In this document: positions 39,709 to 47,715 of the stretch, piece by piece
Layout: every line of letters starts with the position of its first letter
Numbering within the stretch: position 1 is the first letter of the stretch
NCBI RefSeq assembly: GCF_023243115.1
Contig: NZ_CP085081.1
Location: forward strand, 3,617,001 to 3,681,000
Length of the DNA: 64,000 bases
Source: Sediminicoccus sp. KRV36
Lineage (GTDB): Bacteria > Pseudomonadota > Alphaproteobacteria > Acetobacterales > Acetobacteraceae
Direction of reading: 5' to 3'
Program-made: the position numbers and the translations under genes
Notes under the pieces: model-generated
What the model was told of the DNA's origin: nothing
Seen by the model: only the letters and a program-made list of their open reading frames with translations
The model's database searches: none

Positions 39709-40104
39709 ATGGACCATCCCTTCCGCTATCTGCACACCATGCTGCGCGTGGGCGACCTTGAGCGCAGCATCGCCTTCTACACCACGCATCTCGGCATGCG
39801 GGAGCTGCGCCGGAATGACGTGCCGGATGGCAAGTACACGCTGGTCTTCCTCGGCTATGGCGATGAGAAGACCGAGACGGTGCTGGAACTGACCTATAAT
39901 TACGGCGTCACCGCCTACGAGATAGGCGGCGCCTTCGGGCATCTGGCGGTCGGCGTGCCCGATATCTATGGCGTGTGCGAGAAGATGCGGGCCGCGGGCG
40001 TGAAGATCTCGCGCGAGCCGGGGCCGGTGAAGTTCGGCACGACTCTGATTGCGTTCATCGAGGACCCGGACGGGTACAAGATTGAGCTGATTCAGCGAAA
40101 GTAG
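39709..40104 (+). CDS. gloA: Lactoylglutathione lyase (glyoxalase I)
   Basis: A 131-residue VOC-fold metalloenzyme that converts the methylglyoxal-glutathione adduct to lactoylglutathione. The four metal ligands are visible: His in [10 protein letters not shown], Glu in VLELTYN, His in AFGHLAVGV and Glu in YKIELIQ. AGGAGA upstream gives a 6-nt spacing to ATG 39709 and only 3 nt to ATG 39706, favouring the second. It is the last plus-strand gene of the lipid A cluster. Confidence 0.93.
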   Translation: MDHPFRYLHTMLRVGDLERSIAFYTTHLGMRELRRNDVPDGKYTLVFLGYGDEKTETVLELTYNYGVTAYEIGGAFGHLAVGVPDIYGVCEKMRAAGVKISREPGPVKFGTTLIAFIEDPDGYKIELIQRK

Positions 40105-40116
40105 AAGAAAAACAGG

Positions 40117-40224
40117 GCCTCCGGCGGCCGGGGCCGAAAGGCCCCGGACCCCATCACCGCGCAGCTTTGCAAGCTCGGCGCCAAGGATCGGGGTCTGGGG
40201 CCAATGGCCCCAGCCGCCGGAGGC
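40117..40224. repeat. Nested inverted-repeat element between convergent gloA and a hydrolase gene
   Basis: Perfect 12-bp outer arms GCCTCCGGCGGC (40117-40128) and GCCGCCGGAGGC (40213-40224). Inside lie a GAAA-tetraloop hairpin with 8-bp arms CCGGGGCC/GGCCCCGG (40128-40147), a 6-bp pair GACCCC/GGGGTC (40147-40152, 40190-40195) and an 8-bp hairpin CTGGGGCC/GGCCCCAG (40195-40213). It fills the 130-nt junction of two convergent genes. Confidence 0.75.
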
Positions 40225-40234
40225 TCTCTTTGAC

Positions 40235-40936
40235 TTACAGATACTTGACCAGAAACTCCGCCGTCCGCCCATTGGCGATGGTTGCCGCCCGCGCATCCCA
40301 GGCATGGCCGCCCATGCGGGCAAAGGCGTGGTCCACGCCCGGATAGACATGGCAGCTCACCTTCGGGTGGCCCGCCAGGCCTTCGGTGATCGCCTTCTGC
40401 GCGGCCGGCGGCACGAACTTGTCCAGCTCCGCGATATGCATCAGCAGCGGTCCCTTGATGCCGGGCGCATCGGCCAGCATCCCCTCGATACCCACGCCGT
40501 AATAGCTGACATTGCAATCCGCATCGGTATGCGCTGCCGTCTTGAAGGCCATGCGCCCGCCCAGGCAGAAGCCCATGGTGCCGACCTTGCCATTGGCGCC
40601 CGGCAGCTTGCGCGCGGCGGCGATGGTGGCGGCGAGGTCCGCGAGGCCCTTCTCCTGGTCGAAGCCATTGAGCAGCGCGAAGGCGCGGTCCCATTGCGCC
40701 TGGCCAGCATCGGGGTCGAGCTGCACGCCCGGCTCCTGGCGCCAGAACAGATCGGGCGCGACGGCGATGAAGCCCATATCGGCGACCCAGGCCGAGAGCG
40801 AGCGCATGGCCGCATTCACCCCGAAGATCTCCTGGATCATCACCACGACACCCGTGGGCTGCTGTGTCTTTGGGGCAACAACGACGCAGTCGAATGCACC
40901 GGTGCCATCCGTGGCGGCGATCTTGATGTCGGACAT
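40235..40936 (-). CDS. Dienelactone hydrolase family protein
   Basis: A 233-residue alpha/beta hydrolase. The nucleophile Cys lies in MGFCLGGRMAF, the Asp in AELDKFVPP and the His in GVDHAFARMGG, the Cys-Asp-His triad of carboxymethylenebutenolidase. The N-terminal half has VVVMIQEIFGVNAAMRSL, with the oxyanion-side Glu typical of the family. It has no signal peptide. The start is ATG 40936, 49 nt from the divergent DUF3047 gene. The natural substrate cannot be read from the sequence; no chlorocatechol genes are nearby. Confidence 0.9.
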   Translation of the reverse strand: MSDIKIAATDGTGAFDCVVVAPKTQQPTGVVVMIQEIFGVNAAMRSLSAWVADMGFIAVAPDLFWRQEPGVQLDPDAGQAQWDRAFALLNGFDQEKGLADLAATIAAARKLPGANGKVGTMGFCLGGRMAFKTAAHTDADCNVSYYGVGIEGMLADAPGIKGPLLMHIAELDKFVPPAAQKAITEGLAGHPKVSCHVYPGVDHAFARMGGHAWDARAATIANGRTAEFLVKYL

Positions 40937-40985
40937 GGCGGGTTTTCCCTTGGCGAGATCGTGAATGACCGCCAAGTAACGGAAG

Positions 40986-41669
40986 ATGGATCGCCGCGCC
41001 ATGCTCGCCACCGTAACTTTGGGCCTCGCAGCGCCCGCATTGGCGCGTGCGGCGACCGATGCCGGGCTGGCCGCAGCGGGCTGGCAGCATCTCGAATATG
41101 ACGGCATTCGCCCGGCCAGCTTTCGCGCCCTGCCCGATGGCGTGGCGGTGGAGGGCCAGGGTGCGGGCAGCTTCATCTGGCGCCGGGTCCCGGGGGCCGC
41201 TGCCTGCCTGAGCTGGCGCTGGCGTGTGGAGGCGGGGCCACCCCCCACCGACCTGACACGGCGCGGCGGCGATGACCGGGCGATTTCCCTCGCAGTCGGC
41301 TTCCAGGGCTGGCCCACGCGCTCGACCGTGTGGCAGCGCACGCAGCATGCCGTCGCCCAGGCCCGCGCAGGCAGCCACAGCCTGCCCCGCAGCATGCTGA
41401 TCTACGCCTGGGGCGGCACTGGCCAGGAACCGGCGAGCTTCTACAGCCCCTGGATGGGCGGCCTGGGCAAGGTGCGGATCCTGCGCCCCGCCCAGGCGCC
41501 CACCGGGCGGTGGTTCGAGGAGCGGGTGGACCTGGCGGCCGAATGGCGCGCGGCCTTCGGTGGAGACCCGCCCCCCTTGCAGGAAATTGCCATCGGCACC
41601 GATGCCGACGATACACAGAGCCGGATTTCGGCGATGGTGGAGCGAATCCGCTTCACCGCCTGCAGCTAG
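40986..41669 (+). CDS. DUF3047 family exported protein
   Basis: A 227-residue protein with a probable Tat- or Sec-type signal (MDRRAMLATVTLGLAAPALARA). The mature part has the DUF3047 pattern: CLSWRWRVEAGPPPTDLTRRGGDDRAISLAVGF, then YAWGG and the terminal IAIGTDADDTQSRISAMVERIRF. The fold looks like a jelly-roll carbohydrate-binding type; no activity is known. It is divergent from the dienelactone hydrolase. Confidence 0.8.
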   Translation: MDRRAMLATVTLGLAAPALARAATDAGLAAAGWQHLEYDGIRPASFRALPDGVAVEGQGAGSFIWRRVPGAAACLSWRWRVEAGPPPTDLTRRGGDDRAISLAVGFQGWPTRSTVWQRTQHAVAQARAGSHSLPRSMLIYAWGGTGQEPASFYSPWMGGLGKVRILRPAQAPTGRWFEERVDLAAEWRAAFGGDPPPLQEIAIGTDADDTQSRISAMVERIRFTACS

Positions 41670-41732
41670 GGCATGCGCCGTTCGCAGGCCCTCGTCGAGC
41701 AAGCTCAAGCCCGTTGTTGTTCGCGCATCCTT

Positions 41733-41762
41733 TTCCGTCCAGACGCTGATGTCTGAACGGAA
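41733..41762. promoter_or_regulatory. Inverted repeat upstream of the RutF-like gene
   Basis: A 30-nt imperfect palindrome: TTCCGT-C-CAGAC, a 6-nt centre, GTCTG-A-ACGGAA. The arms pair at 11 of 12 positions. It ends 18 nt before the start codon, just upstream of AGGAGA. It could be an operator for a dimeric repressor or an mRNA hairpin near the ribosome-binding site. Confidence 0.5.
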
Positions 41763-41780
41763 GATGCCCCAGGAGAGACC

Positions 41781-42275
41781 ATGCCGATCGAAAGCAAGGA
41801 ATTCCGCAATGCGATGGCACGCCTGCCAGCCGCGGTGAACATCGTCACCACCGACGGCCCGGCGGGCCTCGGTGGCTTCACCGCCAGCGCCGTGTGCAGC
41901 GTGACGGACAGCCCGGCCACGCTGCTGGTCTGCATGAATCGCAGCGTTTCCTCCTGCGAGGCATTTCGCGCGAATGGCGTGCTGGCGGTGAATACCCTGT
42001 GTGGCTCCCAGCAGGAGTTGTCCGGCATTTTCGCGGGCTTCACCGGGGTGGATGGGCCGGCGCGCTTTGAAGCCGGCAACTGGGGCAAGCTCGTCACCGG
42101 CGCGCCCGTGCTGGAGGGCGCGCTGGTCTCCTTTGATGCCCGCATCACCGACCTGATCGAAAAGGGCACCCACCTCGTCCTCTTCGCCGAGATCGAGGCG
42201 ATCCGTCTGGATGAAGGCGTGGATGAGGCGCTGCTCTACTTCGCGCGCGACTACCGGCGCGTGCTGGCCGCCTGA
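41781..42275 (+). CDS. Flavin reductase, RutF/HpaC-like
   Basis: A 164-residue FMN/NADH reductase that would supply reduced flavin to a two-component monooxygenase. The N-terminal half (FRNAMARLPAAVNIVTTDGP, GFTASAVCSVTDSPATLLVC) is very close to E. coli RutF of pyrimidine degradation as I recall it. VSFDARITDLIEKGTHLVLFAEIEAI follows. AGGAGA precedes the ATG. None of the other rut genes are in the window, so the partner oxygenase is unknown and the rutF symbol is withheld. A palindrome lies directly upstream. Confidence 0.87.
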   Translation: MPIESKEFRNAMARLPAAVNIVTTDGPAGLGGFTASAVCSVTDSPATLLVCMNRSVSSCEAFRANGVLAVNTLCGSQQELSGIFAGFTGVDGPARFEAGNWGKLVTGAPVLEGALVSFDARITDLIEKGTHLVLFAEIEAIRLDEGVDEALLYFARDYRRVLAA

Positions 42276-42302
42276 GCGGCGCGGCGCACCCGCCAGGGGG
42301 CC

Positions 42303-43283
42303 TCAGTCCAGCCGCACATTGTTCTCCCGCACGGCATTGCCCCATTTCGTCGACTCGCTGGCGATGAAGCCCGCGAATTGCTCGGGCGTGCTGGTCAGCA
42401 CCTGCGCCCCGAGGCCGCCCAGCCTCTCGCGCATCGCGGGTTCCGCCAGGATGCGATGAACTTCCTGGTTGATGCGCAGGATGATGGGGGCTGGCGTGCC
42501 GGCGGGCGCGACGAGGCCGAGCCAGGCCGCGGCATCAAAGCCGGGCATGCCGCTTTCCGCCAGCGTCGGCAGGTCAGGCTGCCGGTCTGACCGCGCGGCC
42601 GTGGTCAATGCCAGGGCGCGCACCCGGCCCGCCTGGATATGCGGCAGCGAGAAGACTTCCGTCTCGAACATGAAATCCAGGCGCCCACCCAGCAGGTCGG
42701 TCAGCACCTGGGGCCCGCCGCGATAGGGCACATGCACCATCTCCAGCCCGCCCGCCGCGCGGGAGAACATCATGGTGATCAGATGCGCCGTGGTGCCGTT
42801 CCCCGGCGTGCCGAAGGTGATCTGGCCCGGGCGCGCGCGGGCCAGCGCGATGAGCTCCGCCGGGCTGCGCGCCGCGAGGCTGGGGTTCACCAGCAGCACG
42901 AAGGGCAGGTTCGCGACCAGCGTGATCGGCGCGAAATCCCGCACGCTGTCATAGCCGATATTGGCGTAGAGATTGGGGTTGGTGGCGAGTGGCGCCGTGG
43001 CCGAGAGCAGCAGCGTATAGCCATCGGGCGCGGCTTGCGCGGCGGCGGCGGCGGCGAGACTGCCCCCCTGGCCAGGCCGGTTTTCCACCAGCATGGACCA
43101 ACCCGGATTCTCGCCCAGCCTTTCGGCGAGAAGCCGGGCGATGGTGTCCGTCGCCTGGCCAGGCGGGAAGCCGACGAGGATACGGATCGGCCGCGCGGGC
43201 CAGACCTGGGCGGAGGCGCGGCTGGCCAGCAGCAGCATGGGGGCCGCCAATAGGGCGCGCCGGATTTGTCCGTCTCTTTGCAT
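42303..43283 (-). CDS. Bug-family tripartite tricarboxylate transporter receptor
   Basis: A 326-residue periplasmic receptor. The signal peptide (IRRALLAAPMLLLASRASAQ) is followed by the classic Bug pattern: WPARPIRILVGFPPGQATDTIARLLAERL, VENRPGQGGSLAAAAAAQA, YTLLLSATAPLATNPNLY, VPYRGGPQVLTDLLGGRLD and LVAPAGTPAPII. It is only distantly like the two receptors at the left end. ATG 43283 is chosen for the signal peptide. It is divergent from a cupin-like gene with a 100-nt gap. No permease is nearby. Confidence 0.9.
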   Translation of the reverse strand: MQRDGQIRRALLAAPMLLLASRASAQVWPARPIRILVGFPPGQATDTIARLLAERLGENPGWSMLVENRPGQGGSLAAAAAAQAAPDGYTLLLSATAPLATNPNLYANIGYDSVRDFAPITLVANLPFVLLVNPSLAARSPAELIALARARPGQITFGTPGNGTTAHLITMMFSRAAGGLEMVHVPYRGGPQVLTDLLGGRLDFMFETEVFSLPHIQAGRVRALALTTAARSDRQPDLPTLAESGMPGFDAAAWLGLVAPAGTPAPIILRINQEVHRILAEPAMRERLGGLGAQVLTSTPEQFAGFIASESTKWGNAVRENNVRLD

Positions 43284-43383
43284 GGAATTCCCCCTATGCG
43301 GCCTTGCATCCGGCCGGTTTCCCTCGTCAGAGTATGGGCAAGCCGGATTTGTCCTGGCAACTGGAATGCCTGGGGAGACGTCC

Positions 43384-44184
43384 ATGATCTACGCCACCGC
43401 GGCGCAAGCCGCCGCCGCAACCCGATTTTCGCGCGTCGCCCCCGAGGGGGGATTGCTGTGGCGGACCGATTATTTCGGCCCACCACCCTCGCCCAAGGGC
43501 TCGAACTCGGTGGACCCCAGGGCGATGGGCGCGCTGGAGTATCTGCCCCCTGGCCCGGATGAGGTCCGCCCGCCCCAGGCCTTCCTGGTCGAGCAGGAAA
43601 TGAACGCGGTGGTGCACCCGCATTTCCACTTCGTGGATCAGTTCCAGGTGGTGGTGGAGGGCGGCGGCGCCATCGGGCGGCATGCGGTGCAGCCCATCAT
43701 GGCGCATTTCGCCGGGGCCAATACCGCCTATGGCCCCATCACCCCGGGTGAAGCGGGGCTGAAATACTTCACCCTGCGCGCCAGTGCGGATGGCACCGGC
43801 GCGCAATTCCTGCCCGCCGCGAAGGCGCGCATGGCGCGTGGCCCCAAGCGCTATGTGCTGGCGGACCCGGTGCTGCCCAGCACGCCAGCCGCCCTTGCGG
43901 GGCGGCGTGAAGCGTTGACGGAGATGGTGCTGGCCGAGCCGGATGGCCTGGCCATCCTCATGCTGCGCATCCCGCCGCATGGCCAGGCCACGGCCCCCGA
44001 CCCGTCACGCGGGGCGGGGCAAAGCATGCTGGTTGCGGCGGGCGCCATTCGGCATCAGGGCGAGATGCTGGGCCGGCTGAGCGCGCTGTTCATTCCACGG
44101 GACGAGGCGCCCTTCCTGGCCGAAGCCGGGCCGGAAGGGGCGGAGATCCTGGTGTTGCAATATCCGCGGCCGGAACGGGAGTGA
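43384..44184 (+). CDS. Cupin-like protein of unknown function
   Basis: A 266-residue protein, no signal peptide. A His-rich segment (VVHPHFHFVDQFQVVVEGGGAIGRH, about 77-101) resembles the metal site of a cupin barrel, followed by PITPGEAGLKYFTLRAS. A second, weaker repeat of the fold may occupy the C-terminal half (LMLRIPPHGQA ... MLVAAGAIRHQGEML). I cannot name a substrate. ATG 43384 is taken; the open frame upstream overlaps the divergent Bug gene and is non-coding. Confidence 0.65.
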   Translation: MIYATAAQAAAATRFSRVAPEGGLLWRTDYFGPPPSPKGSNSVDPRAMGALEYLPPGPDEVRPPQAFLVEQEMNAVVHPHFHFVDQFQVVVEGGGAIGRHAVQPIMAHFAGANTAYGPITPGEAGLKYFTLRASADGTGAQFLPAAKARMARGPKRYVLADPVLPSTPAALAGRREALTEMVLAEPDGLAILMLRIPPHGQATAPDPSRGAGQSMLVAAGAIRHQGEMLGRLSALFIPRDEAPFLAEAGPEGAEILVLQYPRPERE

Positions 44185-44198
44185 GGCGGACGCCGAGC

Positions 44199-44291
44199 TG
44201 GCGGAGGGGATGGGATTCGAACCCACGATAGGACTTGACATCCTATAACGGTTTAGCAAACCGCCGCCTTCGGCCACTCGGCCACCCCTCC
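44199..44291 (-). tRNA. tRNA-Ser(GCT)
   Basis: A 93-nt cloverleaf with a long variable arm on the minus strand. The acceptor stem is GGAGGGG/CCCCTCC, the anticodon loop TTGCTAA gives GCT (reads AGC/AGU), and the T-arm contains GGTTCGAATCC. Discriminator G and CCA are encoded. A good promoter lies about 30-66 nt upstream. Confidence 0.95.
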
Positions 44292-44328
44292 GCAGGAGCT
44301 TGAAGTTCACACGACGTATGCAAAGCGG

Positions 44329-44357
44329 GTGATACAGGCCAAGCCCGATCCCGTCAA
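44329..44357 (-). promoter_or_regulatory. Promoter of tRNA-Ser(GCT)
   Basis: On the minus strand: TTGACG (44357-44352), a 17-nt spacer and TATCAC (44334-44329). Transcription would begin about 30 nt before the mature 5' end. The best-looking promoter in the window. Confidence 0.55.
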
Positions 44358-44364
44358 ACCTTGC

Positions 44365-44997
44365 TCAGCTCAGTGCCACGTCAAAGCCCTTCGCCGTCGC
44401 CGGCCGGGCCATCATGCGCGCATACCAGGCGGCCACATGCGGCAGGTCATCGAAGGGCACCTGGTGCCGCTCATGCCGCCAGGCCCAGCCGAGGATGGCG
44501 AAATCGGCGATGCTGGGCTCGCCCGCGGTCGCCACGAAATCACGCCCGGCCAACCGGCGATCCAGCACGCCGTAGAGGCGCCGGGTCTCGGCATGGTAGC
44601 GGTTGAAGCCGTAATCTCGTGCCGGGCCTTCGGGCTGCATGAGGAAATGATGCACTTGGCCGGGCATCGGGCCAAAGCCGCCCATCTGCCACATCAGCCA
44701 CTCCATCACCGGCACGCGGGCGCGCAAATCCTTCGGCATGAAGCGGCCTGTCTTCTCCGCCAGATAGTAAAGAATCGCCCCACTCTCGAAGACGGTGATG
44801 GGCGCGCCGCCCGGCCCATCGGGGTCCTTGATGGCGGGGATGCGGTTGTTGGGGGAGAATTCCAGGAAGCTCGGCTCGAACTGCTTCTTGTTGCTGATAT
44901 CCACCGGCACCACGGTATAGGGCAGCCCCATCTCTTCCAGCGCCACGCTGATCTTGCGGCCATTGGGCGTGTTCCATGTGTGCAGTTCGATCGTCAT
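44365..44997 (-). CDS. Glutathione S-transferase, YfcG/YghU-like
   Basis: A 210-residue GST. The thioredoxin-like domain has LHTWNTPNGRKISVALEEMGLPYTVVPVDIS and NNRIPAIKDPDG, then the ES glutathione contact in VFESGAILYYLAEKTG. The helical domain has MEWLMWQMGGFGPMPGQVHHF, typical of the YfcG/YghU disulfide-reductase branch. ATG 44997 is the start; the longer frame overlaps the divergent TM2 gene. It is a paralogue of the gene at 62805. Confidence 0.88.
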   Translation of the reverse strand: MTIELHTWNTPNGRKISVALEEMGLPYTVVPVDISNKKQFEPSFLEFSPNNRIPAIKDPDGPGGAPITVFESGAILYYLAEKTGRFMPKDLRARVPVMEWLMWQMGGFGPMPGQVHHFLMQPEGPARDYGFNRYHAETRRLYGVLDRRLAGRDFVATAGEPSIADFAILGWAWRHERHQVPFDDLPHVAAWYARMMARPATAKGFDVALS

Positions 44998-45079
44998 GCG
45001 TGTGCCTTCTTTCCGACAGAGGATCCCCGCAGGATGACATCTTGCAGGGGCGAAATCACCCCCCGACAAGGATGCCCAC

Positions 45080-45388
45080 ATGACGCCCCGCCCCTCCCCC
45101 GATGTCCTGGCCCGCCTGCGCTATGAGGCTGGCAGCCATTCGGTGGTGCTCGCTTATCTGATCTGGTTTTTCCTGGGCTATGGCGGCGTGCACCGGATGT
45201 ATCTGGGGCGCTGGATCAGTGGCCTGATCATGCTGGCGCTGTTCGGCGTTTCGCTGCTGCTGACACTTGTTTTCGTCGGCTATCTGGGGCTCGGCGTCAT
45301 CATGATCTGGTGGGTGGTGGATGCGCTGCTGATCCCGGGGATGACGCGGCGGGCCAATTACCGGCTGATTGACCGCCTCTCCGGCTGA
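45080..45388 (+). CDS. TM2 domain membrane protein
   Basis: A 102-residue protein with two to three hydrophobic segments. The TM2 pattern is visible: VVLAYLIWFFLGYGGVHRMYLGRWISGLIMLAL, then a second hydrophobic pair (FVGYLGLGVIMIWWVVDALLIPGM). Function unknown; TM2 proteins often accompany signalling or surface proteins. It is divergent from the GST gene. Confidence 0.85.
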   Translation: MTPRPSPDVLARLRYEAGSHSVVLAYLIWFFLGYGGVHRMYLGRWISGLIMLALFGVSLLLTLVFVGYLGLGVIMIWWVVDALLIPGMTRRANYRLIDRLSG

Positions 45389-45462
45389 AAATGTCATGCC
45401 GTGGCGGTAACGCCCGGCTGCCCGGCGCGCTATGCTTGCGGACCAACCTGGAGGGCCGGAAC

Positions 45463-45678
45463 ATGTCCGACGTGAAGATCGAAATCGAAGGCGACAGCGA
45501 TGCCGCCGTGGCGCTGGCCTTGCTGCGCATGATCGCCACCGCAGAAGGCAAGGATGAGGACGGGGACCGCGAATGGTTCCTCGAAACCTACGCCGCCTGC
45601 CTCGCCGTCGTGCGCGACGCCGAGGTGCTCGACCTCGACGATGACGAGGATGATGACGAGGACGAGGCGCCGAACTGA
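45463..45678 (+). CDS. Small acidic protein of unknown function
   Basis: A 71-residue protein starting at ATG 45463, with GGAGGG upstream. The first 55 residues could form two helices (AAVALALLRMIATAEGK, FLETYAACLAVVRDAEVL). The last 16 are almost entirely Asp/Glu. I do not recognise a family. The frame could open 24 codons upstream, without support. Confidence 0.55.
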   Translation: MSDVKIEIEGDSDAAVALALLRMIATAEGKDEDGDREWFLETYAACLAVVRDAEVLDLDDDEDDDEDEAPN

Positions 45679-45719
45679 GGCCAATAAGGGCGCCTCACAT
45701 GCCTGAAGCGGCTGGCCCG

Positions 45720-45797
45720 GGGCCCAGGCCCTGACTTCTGGTGGCGGCGGGGAGGACCCGCGCCGCCCGTCCCTATGGTCAGACGGTCTCTGGGCCC
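45720..45797. repeat. Nested inverted repeats between a small gene and convergent gatB
   Basis: Outer arms GGGCCCAG (45720-45727) and CTGGGCCC (45790-45797). Inside lies CTGAC/GTCAG (45731-45735, 45778-45782), then a 7-bp hairpin GGCGGCG/CGCCGCC (45743-45749, 45761-45767). It has the same layered layout as the elements at 23297 and 40117. Confidence 0.6.
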
Positions 45798-45803
45798 TCT
45801 GCT

Positions 45804-47279
45804 TTACCCAGCGGGTTCGCCCAGCTTCGCCTTCAGCACTTCGTTCACCAGCGCAGGATTTCCCTTGCCCGCCATGGCCTTCATGGTCTGGCCGACAAAG
45901 AAGCCGAACAGCCCGACCTTGCCGCCGCGATACTGCGCCACCTGGCCCGGGCTGCTCGCCAGCACGGCATCCACCGCGGCCTCGATGGCACCCGTATCCA
46001 CCACCTGGCGCAGGCCGCGGGCATCCACGATCTCGGCCGCCCCCTTGCCCTCGTCGAACATGATCTCCAGCACATCCTTGGCGATCTTGCCGTTGATGGT
46101 CTTGTTGGCGATCAGGTCGAGCAGTTCGGCCAATGCAGACGGCCCCACGGGCGTCTCCTCGATGCCGAGGCCGCGCTTGTTGAGATGGCCGAAGAAATCC
46201 CCCGTCAGCCAATTCGCGACGGTCTTGGCATCCCGCTTGGCGCCCCCCTCTGGGCCCAGCACCGCCTCGAAGAAGGAAGCGGTTTCCTTCTCGATGGTCA
46301 GCACATGCGCGTCATAGGGCGAAAGCCCGAGGGCGACATAGCGCGCGCGCCGCGCATCCGGCAGTTCGGGCAATGAGGCCTTGAGCGCATCCACCCAGGA
46401 TTGCTCGAACACCAGGGGGGGGAGGTCGGGGTCGGGGAAGTAGCGATAGTCATGCGCGTCTTCCTTGCTGCGCATGGAGCGCGTGGTGCCGCGTGCCGTA
46501 TCGAACAGCCGCGTTTCCTGCTCGACCGTGCCGCCCGATTCCCAGACCTCGATCTGGCGCCGCGCCTCGGCCTCGACCGCCTGCATGACGAAGCGCACGG
46601 AATTGACGTTCTTCACCTCGCAGCGCGTGCGAAATTCCTCACCGGCCTTGCGGACGGAGACATTCACGTCGGCCCGCATGGAGCCCTCATCCATATTGCC
46701 GTCGCAGGTGCCAAGGTAGCGCGTGATCTGGCGGATCTTCGCGAGATAGGCACCGGCTTCCTCGGGGCTGCGGATATCGGGTTCGCTGACGATTTCCATC
46801 AGCGCCACGCCGGAGCGGTTCAGGTCAATGAACGACTTCCCCGGGTGCTGGTCATGCTGGGACTTGCCCGCATCCTGCTCCAGATGCAGGCGCGTGATGC
46901 CGATCTGCTTCACGCTGCCATCGGCCAGCGTGATTTCCACCACGCCCTCGCCCACGATGGGGTGGGCGAACTGGCTGATCTGATAGCCCTGCGGCAGATC
47001 GGCGTAGAAGTAGTTCTTACGGTCAAAGCGGGACCAGAGGTTGATCTTCGCATTCAGGCCGAGGCCGGTGCGCACGGCTTGGGCGATGCACTCGGCATTG
47101 ATGACGGGCAGCATGCCGGGAAAGCCCGCATCCACGAAGCTCACCTGGCTGTTGGGCGAGGCGCCGAAGGCGGTGGCGGCACCCGAGAACAGCTTGGACT
47201 GCGAGGACACCTGCGCGTGGATCTCCAGGCCGCAGACGACCTCCCAGGGGCCGGTTTCGCCTTCAATCGTGTAGGTCAT
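45804..47279 (-). CDS. gatB: Asp-tRNA(Asn)/Glu-tRNA(Gln) amidotransferase subunit B
   Basis: A 491-residue tRNA-binding, kinase-like subunit of the GatCAB amidotransferase. Typical parts: [66 protein letters not shown] and the C-terminal YqeY-like tail domain ([22 protein letters not shown]). The ATG at 47279 overlaps the end of the upstream small gene by 17 nt. Gene order here is gatC-gatA-unknown-gatB. Confidence 0.95.
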   Translation of the reverse strand: MTYTIEGETGPWEVVCGLEIHAQVSSQSKLFSGAATAFGASPNSQVSFVDAGFPGMLPVINAECIAQAVRTGLGLNAKINLWSRFDRKNYFYADLPQGYQISQFAHPIVGEGVVEITLADGSVKQIGITRLHLEQDAGKSQHDQHPGKSFIDLNRSGVALMEIVSEPDIRSPEEAGAYLAKIRQITRYLGTCDGNMDEGSMRADVNVSVRKAGEEFRTRCEVKNVNSVRFVMQAVEAEARRQIEVWESGGTVEQETRLFDTARGTTRSMRSKEDAHDYRYFPDPDLPPLVFEQSWVDALKASLPELPDARRARYVALGLSPYDAHVLTIEKETASFFEAVLGPEGGAKRDAKTVANWLTGDFFGHLNKRGLGIEETPVGPSALAELLDLIANKTINGKIAKDVLEIMFDEGKGAAEIVDARGLRQVVDTGAIEAAVDAVLASSPGQVAQYRGGKVGLFGFFVGQTMKAMAGKGNPALVNEVLKAKLGEPAG

Positions 47280-47715
47280 GCGTCTCAACCCATGCGAAAA
47301 TGGCGCGCTGTTCGTGCGCAAGAAAAGCTGCGGGATCAGCGCCCACAACGACACCGAGGCGCGCGGCCATGGCACAGAAGCCAGCCAGTGCCCGCCCCTC
47401 CATGTGACCGGTCGCGAGTCCGGTTCGATTCACCACAATGGCGGAAATCAACGGACCGCCGGCACGCAGGCTACCGCGACAAAGTGCTTCCAGATGCGGG
47501 TCCATCGCGCGGCGCGCCTCGCGCCAGCACAGAAAGCTTGCTTCCGCCACGTCGCCATAGCTGAGGAAGCGGTTCATGCGGGCAGCGGCCAGGATGGCCG
47601 CGCGGCTGCGCGCGGCATCAAGGCGCGGGGTTTCCAGCGCGGCCAGCAGCGCCGCATCCGGCGCCGGATGGTCGCGCAGGGCCTCCAATCGATGCGCCCG
47701 CCAAAGCGGCGTCAC
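47263..47715 (-). CDS. Conserved-looking protein of unknown function between gatA and gatB
   Basis: A 150-residue protein, no signal or membrane segments. The first third is helical and Ala/Arg-rich. The rest has [30 protein letters not shown], then [36 protein letters not shown] and a Trp near the C-terminus (IFAWVETH). I cannot assign a family. It is coupled to gatA by ATGA and overlaps gatB by 17 nt, so translation is tightly linked to the amidotransferase genes. Confidence 0.8.
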   Translation of the reverse strand: MTPLWRAHRLEALRDHPAPDAALLAALETPRLDAARSRAAILAAARMNRFLSYGDVAEASFLCWREARRAMDPHLEALCRGSLRAGGPLISAIVVNRTGLATGHMEGRALAGFCAMAARLGVVVGADPAAFLAHEQRAIFAWVETHDLHD

